Below, piece after piece: positions 13,921 through 18,368 of a stretch of 18,368 nucleotides of DNA (the first letter of the stretch is position 1; each line of letters begins with the position of its first letter). Origin of the DNA: DASSBG01 sp965651365 (GTDB lineage Bacteria > Pseudomonadota > Gammaproteobacteria > Xanthomonadales > Rhodanobacteraceae); the NCBI GenBank assembly GCA_965651365.1, contig CBFGSA010000053.1, forward strand, positions 1 to 18,368, in the 5' to 3' direction. The notes under the pieces are model-generated. The model ran no database searches, was not told where the DNA came from, and saw only the letters and a program-made list of their open reading frames with translations. The position numbers and the translations under genes are program-made.

Positions 13921-15693
13921 ATGAACTACACCGCATCGAATCGCTGGACTACGGCTGCCTTGCTGGCGATTTGTCTGTGCTTTCCGATTGGATCGCTTGC
14001 CAAGGGTACCGACCAGAAGCCCTCGTCCAAACAACTGCTGGCCCAGGCCGAAGACATCCGGTCCTCCAACCCGCAGCAGTTCGGCAAGCTGCTGGAAGAA
14101 CTCAGGCAACGCCAAGCCCAACTGTCGGCATCGCAGCGCTGGCATCTGCGCTTCCTGGAAGCTGCACAGCTCACCTTTCAAAACCAGTACGCGAAGGCCG
14201 AGCCGATTCTCAGGGAGGTTGTCGCCCATGCGCCGGACCCCGGGCTCGTGGCGCGTGCGAGGGCGGCGCTGCTGCAAAGCCGCTACCTGGCCCGTGACTA
14301 TCAGACCGCCTACACGCTCGCGCACAAGCTCATGTCAAGCCTGCCCCAGCTGACGGATACGCATGCGCGCCGCGTTGCGCTGGACCGGATCGTGCAGATG
14401 CTCAGCAGCGCCGGACAGTACGATCTGGCCTTGAAGTACGCGCGAGAAGTCAAGTCGTCATTCCACTCGGAAAAGGGCCAGTGCTCGGGAAGCCTTCTGG
14501 TCGCCAAGACTCTGCTCCACGCGCACAAGCTGGATCTGGATGCGCCAGAAATCGAGAATGCCGTCAAAACCTGCCTGCGCATCGGAGAACTGGCGTCGGC
14601 CAATGCGCTGCGCCTGGACGTGGCCGGCATGATGCTCGAGCAAGGCCATCCACAGGCGTCCATTGACCTGCTGAAAAAAATCGCACCCAGCGTGAAAAAA
14701 TCTGGCTACAAGATCCATGTGGGCGGCCTGCACATGGAACTTGCCCAGGCCTATGCGAAACTGGGCAAGGACCGCCAGGCGCGGCGCCATGCGCTGCTGG
14801 CGCTGTCGGAAAACGCACCCGACGCGGTCAACTATGTCGTGCAGGGTGCCACCCAGGTGATGTTCGAAGTCGAGAAGCGCGCGGGGGACAGCGCCAGCGC
14901 CCTGGGCTGGTATGAAAAGTACACCGCCCAGAAACAGAACGCAGCCGACGACGCCAAGGCGCGTGCGCTGGCCTACCAGATGGTGCATCAGGATGTGCTG
15001 GACAAGCAGATCAAGCTGGATGTGCTGGCCAGGCAGAACAGTGTACTGAAGCTGCGCAAAAACCTGGCCGACAAGGCCGCCGAAACCGGCCGTCTGTATA
15101 TCGCGCTGCTGGTGTTGCTGCTGGCCTTCATCGGCATTTGGCTCTACCGCACCAAGCACGCCCAGTTGCGCTTCCAGCGCATGGCACAGCATGACGACCT
15201 GACCGGGGCGTTCAACCGGCATCATTTCCTGGCCGAAGCACAGCGTGTGCTGGACAGAATGCAACATTCGGACCTTGACGCCTGCCTGGTGCTGCTGGAT
15301 CTGGATTATTTCAAGCAGGTCAATGATCTGCACGGGCACGCGGCGGGCGATGAGGTGCTGACCCAGACCGTCGACGTGTGCCGAGGGGACTTGCGCCCGC
15401 AAGATCTTTTCGGACGTCTGGGCGGCGAGGAATTCGGCATTCTCCTGCCGACCAGCTCGATCGAGACCGGCATCGGCATCAGCAACCGGATTCGGCGCAA
15501 ACTGGCCGAAACCAACATCGTCACGGTGTCCGGTGTCGAGGTCAAGGTCACGGCCAGCTTTGGTCTGGCGTGCACCGACCAATCTGGCCACGCCCTGACC
15601 GACCTTTTGCGCGTCGCTGACGCGGCGCTGTATCGCGCCAAACGCGCCGGCCGCAACCAGCTTGCCGTGGGCGGCCGGGCCACGCCATTGTAG
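13921..15693 (+). CDS. Membrane diguanylate cyclase with periplasmic TPR-like sensor (copy 2)
   Basis: This 590-residue paralog of the previous gene has the same layout: signal sequence (RWTTAALLAICLCFPIGSLA), TPR-like periplasmic domain, coiled coil, membrane helix at about 392-412 (ALLVLLLAFIGIWLY) and a GGDEF domain. GGEEF lies at 501-505 with an RPQD I-site five residues upstream, so it should also be active and feedback-inhibited. The block ADDAKARALAYQMV is identical in both copies, and the linker, membrane helix and GGDEF domain are the most alike parts. The signal sequence favours the start at 13921; an ATG at 13837 would add 28 residues. The gap between the two genes is 141 bases. 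It faces the histidine kinase gene. Confidence 0.9.
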   Translation: MNYTASNRWTTAALLAICLCFPIGSLAKGTDQKPSSKQLLAQAEDIRSSNPQQFGKLLEELRQRQAQLSASQRWHLRFLEAAQLTFQNQYAKAEPILREVVAHAPDPGLVARARAALLQSRYLARDYQTAYTLAHKLMSSLPQLTDTHARRVALDRIVQMLSSAGQYDLALKYAREVKSSFHSEKGQCSGSLLVAKTLLHAHKLDLDAPEIENAVKTCLRIGELASANALRLDVAGMMLEQGHPQASIDLLKKIAPSVKKSGYKIHVGGLHMELAQAYAKLGKDRQARRHALLALSENAPDAVNYVVQGATQVMFEVEKRAGDSASALGWYEKYTAQKQNAADDAKARALAYQMVHQDVLDKQIKLDVLARQNSVLKLRKNLADKAAETGRLYIALLVLLLAFIGIWLYRTKHAQLRFQRMAQHDDLTGAFNRHHFLAEAQRVLDRMQHSDLDACLVLLDLDYFKQVNDLHGHAAGDEVLTQTVDVCRGDLRPQDLFGRLGGEEFGILLPTSSIETGIGISNRIRRKLAETNIVTVSGVEVKVTASFGLACTDQSGHALTDLLRVADAALYRAKRAGRNQLAVGGRATPL

Positions 15694-15704
15694 GAAACAT
15701 ACAA

Positions 15705-15765
15705 GCGCGCCATGCGCGCGATGGGGATTCCCGTGTTCGCGGCCATGGGCCGCTCCTACAGGCGC
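15705..15765 (+). repeat. Dispersed repeat, copy B, with two hairpins
   Basis: There are two perfect palindromes: GCGCGC-CAT-GCGCGC (15705-15719) and GCGGCC-ATG-GGCCGC (15739-15753). Read on the minus strand, the second is CCTGTAGGAGCGGCC followed by CATGGCCGCGA, a repeat type common in xanthomonads and pseudomonads. It matches the decayed copy A at 7906-7961. It lies between the convergent diguanylate cyclase and histidine kinase genes and may help end or stabilise their transcripts. Confidence 0.75.
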
Positions 15766-15835
15766 GGGGGTCCGATGGTGCGCTTCGCTGCACTCAGCAG
15801 CACCCTGCAACGCGAAGCACAGCACAGGGCACCCA

Positions 15836-17149
15836 TCATGCCGGCGGCAGGACGAAGTCAAGGATGGCGATGGTGCCGTGGGTGTCCTTGCGCGGGGCCA
15901 GCGACACCTGCCAGCCGTACAGGTCACACAACCGCACCACGATCGCCAGACCCAGACCCGCGCCACTGCCGGTCACACCCGCGCCACGCACGCCGCGCTG
16001 GAACAGGCGCTGCACGTCCTCGTCGCCAATGCCGCGCCCGGTATCGGACACGACAACCTTGCCGTCGCCCACGCGGATGTGCACCTCACCCTCCTGGGTG
16101 TACTTGATGGCGTTGCCGATCAGATTGGTCAGGGCTACCGCCAGCACCGAGGATGGCGCATTGACGGCAAGCTGCCCGGTTGTCTCGATCTGGATCGCCA
16201 CCTGCTTGCCGCGCAACTGCGGCTTCTGGCTGGCGACCACATCCTTGACCACGCGCGCCACATCCGAGGTTTCACCGTCCATCGGGCCGGAGCGCTCGGT
16301 ACGCGACAGCAGCAGCAGGGCTTCAATCAGCTCGGTGGCCTGGCGCGAGGCGCGCTCGATGCGTTTGAGCCGTTCGCGCAGCTTGTCGGTCAGGTCGGGC
16401 GAAGTCTGCAGCAGCTCGGTGGTGCTGGCGATCACCGCCAGCGGCGTACGCAATTCGTGGCTGACATCGGAGTTGAACTCACGGTCGCGCTCGACCACGT
16501 GGGTCAGACGCTCTGCATATTCGTCCAGTGCCTGAGCCAGTTCGCCCACCTCGTCGTTGGCGAAATGCGGCGCCAGCGGCGTGACCCGGCCAACTTCGCG
16601 GAAATCCCGCAAACGGCGTGCCAGGTCGGTGACCGGGCGGATGACGCGATTGGACAGCCAGGCGCCGATCAACAGCGACAACAATGCGAACACGGCCACG
16701 GCACCGATCAGCGCATACAGCAGCAGCGCCTGGCTGCGCTGCTCGCGCGAGGTGTCGTACTTGAGGAAAAACCAGAAGTGCGGATCCTTGCGGACCGCGA
16801 GCTTGTAAGTTGTTATTCCACCATGGCCGTTGGGCTCCTCCAGTTCGTGCACACCGTCGGACAGTTTTGCCCAGGCGGCCGGCACCCGGTCGAACTTGCG
16901 TTCGGAATACACCCAGCCCTCGATCTTCTCGACATTGAAGCGGGTCTGGTCCGGGTCAAGATAGAACGCGTTGACGTTCTGGTTCATGTTGCTCAGCAGC
17001 ATCGAGCCAATCAGCTGGCCCTCCAGGCGCGCACGCAAATACACCGTTGCGGTGGCAAAAGCGGCCACCAGCGCCAGCCCGAACAGGAAATAGGAGATGA
17101 AAATGCGGCTGCGCAGGCGCCGCCGGTAGCCGGTGACAGGTTTTTTCAT
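15836..17149 (-). CDS. Two-component sensor histidine kinase with HAMP domain
   Basis: The protein has 437 residues from the ATG at 17149. Order: membrane helix at 15-38, periplasmic sensor of about 100 residues, second membrane helix at 142-164, HAMP domain at about 165-220, dimerisation and phosphoacceptor domain with His231 in SDVSHELRTPL, and the ATPase domain. The N box has Asn342 and Asn346 (LTNLIGNAIKY), G1 is SDTGRGIG with Asp369, and G2 is GSGAGLGLAIV at 395-405. All catalytic residues are present. An in-frame TTG at 17191 is less likely as a start. It lies 16 bases behind the response regulator and forms a pair with it. The signal is not recognisable; the sensor has several aromatic residues but no known fold by eye. 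Confidence 0.92.
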   Translation of the reverse strand: MKKPVTGYRRRLRSRIFISYFLFGLALVAAFATATVYLRARLEGQLIGSMLLSNMNQNVNAFYLDPDQTRFNVEKIEGWVYSERKFDRVPAAWAKLSDGVHELEEPNGHGGITTYKLAVRKDPHFWFFLKYDTSREQRSQALLLYALIGAVAVFALLSLLIGAWLSNRVIRPVTDLARRLRDFREVGRVTPLAPHFANDEVGELAQALDEYAERLTHVVERDREFNSDVSHELRTPLAVIASTTELLQTSPDLTDKLRERLKRIERASRQATELIEALLLLSRTERSGPMDGETSDVARVVKDVVASQKPQLRGKQVAIQIETTGQLAVNAPSSVLAVALTNLIGNAIKYTQEGEVHIRVGDGKVVVSDTGRGIGDEDVQRLFQRGVRGAGVTGSGAGLGLAIVVRLCDLYGWQVSLAPRKDTHGTIAILDFVLPPA

Positions 17150-17165
17150 GAAACCATGAAGCCAA

Positions 17166-17852
17166 TCAAGTCGGCAGCGCGTCCGGATCAAACATGCGGT
17201 AGCCGATGCCGTGGCGGGTGTGGATCAGCGGCTTGTCGAAGGGCTTGTCGATCAAGGCGCGCAAGCCGTGGATGTGCACGCGCAGGCTGTCACTGTCGGG
17301 CAACTCCTCGCCCCAGACCCGATGCTCCAGATCCTGGCGGGTGACCACCGACGGGCTTGATTCCATCAGCGCCTGCAGCAGCTTCAGACCAATCGGGTTG
17401 AGCTGGATCGAGGTGCCGGCCCGGCTCACGGTGAGCGTATCCAGGTTGTAGGTCAGGTCGGCCACTTTCAGCACCCGGGTTTGCGGTCCCTTGCCACGAC
17501 GCGCCAGAACTTCCAGCCGCGCGCCCAGTTCCTGCAGCGCGAAAGGCTTGGTCATGTAGTCGTCGGCGCCGGCCTCGAAACCGGTCAGCTTCTGGTCCAG
17601 GGCATCCCGCGCGGTCAGCATCAGGATCGGCGTCTGCTTGTGCGCCTCGGCATGCAGCTTGCGGCACACCTCCAGTCCGTCCATGCCGGGCAGGGTCAGA
17701 TCCAGCACGATGACATCGAAATCATGCACCACAGCCAAATGCAGACCGGTCACACCGTCACCGGCAAAATCCACCACGTGGCCACTGTCTTCCAGGTAGT
17801 CGCCGATATTGGTGGCGATATCGTTGTTGTCCTCGATGACCAGAACGCGCAT
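17166..17852 (-). CDS. OmpR/PhoB-family response regulator
   Basis: The protein has 228 residues from ATG 17852, which has GTGGAG upstream at a good distance. The receiver domain (1-118) has the acidic pocket Glu7-Asp8, phosphoacceptor Asp51 (VIVLDLTLPGMDG), Thr80 and Lys102 (MTKPF). The carboxy-terminal winged-helix DNA-binding domain follows, with NPIGLKLLQALMES, the recognition part SLRVHIHGLRALIDKP and HTRHGIGYRM at the end. It is a DNA-binding transcription regulator controlled by the histidine kinase behind it. Target genes cannot be read here. A strong terminator on the same strand lies about 110 bases upstream, so it either has its own promoter in that gap or depends on readthrough. 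Confidence 0.95.
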   Translation of the reverse strand: MRVLVIEDNNDIATNIGDYLEDSGHVVDFAGDGVTGLHLAVVHDFDVIVLDLTLPGMDGLEVCRKLHAEAHKQTPILMLTARDALDQKLTGFEAGADDYMTKPFALQELGARLEVLARRGKGPQTRVLKVADLTYNLDTLTVSRAGTSIQLNPIGLKLLQALMESSPSVVTRQDLEHRVWGEELPDSDSLRVHIHGLRALIDKPFDKPLIHTRHGIGYRMFDPDALPT

Positions 17853-17960
17853 GGGCAACTCCACGGGATGGATTTCGACTGTGCGCGACACCGGCCAGCG
17901 CTGTCGCCACGTCCTGCAAGCCTACACCACCACGGGCGGGCAAAGCATTCTGGTGGCAAC

Positions 17961-18005
17961 AAAAAGGCCCAGGCGGGTGCGCAGGGGAACACACTCGCCT
18001 GGGCC
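17961..18005 (-). terminator. Strong intrinsic terminator on the minus strand
   Basis: GGCCCAGGCGGGTG (17966-17979) pairs with CACTCGCCTGGGCC (17992-18005): a 14-bp stem with one G-T pair and a 12-base loop. On the minus strand it is followed by five Ts (17961-17965). It would stop minus-strand transcripts coming from the tRNA side, upstream of the response regulator gene. No T run follows on the plus strand. Confidence 0.8.
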
Positions 18006-18089
18006 ATACGCTTGGGGCCTTTGCGCGCCAAACTGCTGCAACCGCGCTTCACAGCACTTGTACCCAGGAGTGGCAACTGTGGCCGCAGC
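17961..18089 (-). ncRNA. Possible small RNA or leader ending at the terminator
   Basis: TATAAA on the minus strand (18101-18096) could be a -10 box; transcription would begin near 18089 and end at the terminator, giving about 130 bases. No convincing -35 is found. The region has no protein-like frame with a normal start. Within it, AAAGGCC (18022-18016) is complementary to the GGCCTTT end of the terminator, so an alternative fold is possible. I do not recognise a known RNA family. Confidence 0.25.
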
Positions 18090-18154
18090 GCCTCCTTTAT
18101 AGGTGTGCGCCCGAAAAGATCCCGTTAAACGGTACTGAGGGGAGCGTTAAAAAA

Positions 18155-18188
18155 GGGAGTTGGAAGTCGGGAGTGGGGAGTCGGAAGG
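18155..18188 (+). repeat. G-rich heptad-like repeat, left arm
   Basis: Successive short units of the kind GGGAGT, GGAAGT, GGGAGT, GGGGAGT and CGGAAG are read on the plus strand. The right arm at 18283-18310 has the same units on the minus strand, so the two form an inverted pair about 95 bases apart. Confidence 0.6.
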
Positions 18189-18282
18189 CCAGCCCCCGGC
18201 GCAATTCGAAACAATGGAGCGCATGAGTTTGACATTTGACGTGGCGCAATTCGCTGCCACAGATTCTCCAGCGGCAGTCCTG

Positions 18283-18310
18283 TTCCCCACTTCCCACTCC
18301 CCACTTCCGA
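18283..18310 (-). repeat. G-rich heptad-like repeat, right arm
   Basis: On the minus strand this reads CGGAAGTGGGGAGTGGGAAG followed by TGGGGAA, i.e. near-tandem 7-base units. It is the inverted partner of 18155-18188 and begins 4 bases after the tRNA 3' end. Together the arms could form a long imperfect hairpin. Confidence 0.6.
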
Positions 18311-18313
18311 AAA

Positions 18314-18368
18314 TGGAGCGGGTGAAGGGAATCGAACCCTCGTCGTAAGCTTGGGAAGCTTCTGCTCT
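18314..18368 (-). tRNA. tRNA-Gly(CCC), 3' part, cut by the window edge
   Basis: The minus strand ends in GCTCCA with encoded CCA (18314-18316). The T arm is GAGGGTTCGATTCCCTTC. The anticodon loop is TTCCCAA, with anticodon CCC, inside AAGC...GCTT. CACCCGC is the 3' acceptor strand, which in tRNA-Gly pairs with a 5' GCGGGTG outside this window. The 5' third of the gene, with the D arm, is missing only because the window ends. Confidence 0.88.

Larger units (their letters stand above)
18102..18313. other. Region between candidate RNA and tRNA, with inverted heptad repeats
   Basis: No gene is seen here. It holds two G-rich arms in inverted orientation (listed separately). The 11-mer GGCGCAATTCG occurs twice, at 18198-18208 and 18243-18253. 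Confidence 0.4.

Noticed and set aside
14458..15966. A 502-codon minus-strand frame opposite the second diguanylate cyclase
   Set aside because: The opposite strand holds the GGDEF protein with intact motifs; this frame has no domain.
15662..17344. A 560-codon plus-strand open frame opposite the histidine kinase
   Set aside because: The minus strand encodes a complete kinase with all its motifs; the plus-strand frame is its shadow.
18229..18258. Plus-strand promoter with a perfect TTGACA
   Set aside because: No -10 hexamer lies 16-18 bases downstream and no plus-strand gene follows.
18155..18310. CRISPR array
   Set aside because: The units are about 7 bases with no unique 30-base spacers, and there are no cas genes.

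Overview
The window looks like chromosomal DNA of a GC-rich gammaproteobacterium, most likely from the Xanthomonadales/Lysobacterales (Rhodanobacteraceae or Xanthomonadaceae). I infer this from the codon bias, the REP-type palindromes, the GTAGGAGCGGC-type repeat common in xanthomonads and pseudomonads, the tRNA-Gly(CCC) 3' end and the look of the housekeeping proteins. I could not run a database search, so the taxon is an inference.

Layout. (1) 1-1464: an intact MntA-type nucleotidyltransferase antitoxin gene, a hepT toxin gene reduced to its two ends by an internal deletion, and a separate HEPN-motif protein. (2) 1461-5206: a plus-strand surface-glycan operon with overlapping or tightly packed genes: Wzx-like flippase, methyltransferase and two family 2 glycosyltransferases. 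(3) 5320-7857: a minus-strand run of a membrane-anchored family 2 glycosyltransferase, a Phd/YefM antitoxin, the first 31 codons of a VapC/PIN toxin, and a family 4 glycosyltransferase that carries an in-frame REP palindrome. (4) 8043-10520: metF, a small exported protein and ilvE. (5) 10654-11932: a SonM-like alpha-N-methyltransferase of the tetrapyrrole-methylase fold followed by a 100-residue candidate precursor peptide. This is a probable split borosin RiPP locus and the most interesting part of the window. (6) 11959-15693: two tandem paralogous membrane diguanylate cyclases with periplasmic TPR-like sensors. (7) 15836-17852: a minus-strand OmpR-type response regulator and histidine kinase pair. 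(8) 17853-18368: a strong intrinsic terminator, G-rich inverted heptad repeats and the 3' part of a tRNA-Gly(CCC).

How the parts connect. Regions 2 and 3 together look like a cell-surface polysaccharide cluster into which toxin-antitoxin debris has been built. In both toxin-antitoxin loci the antitoxin is intact and the toxin is destroyed. In region 5 the methyltransferase would N-methylate the peptide backbone of the precursor; the precursor is followed after 26 bp by the first diguanylate cyclase, so they may share a transcript. Four genes (mntA, the HEPN gene, metF and the exported protein) have a -10-like TANANT box ending exactly 6 bases before the ATG and no clear ribosome binding site, which suggests leaderless transcripts.
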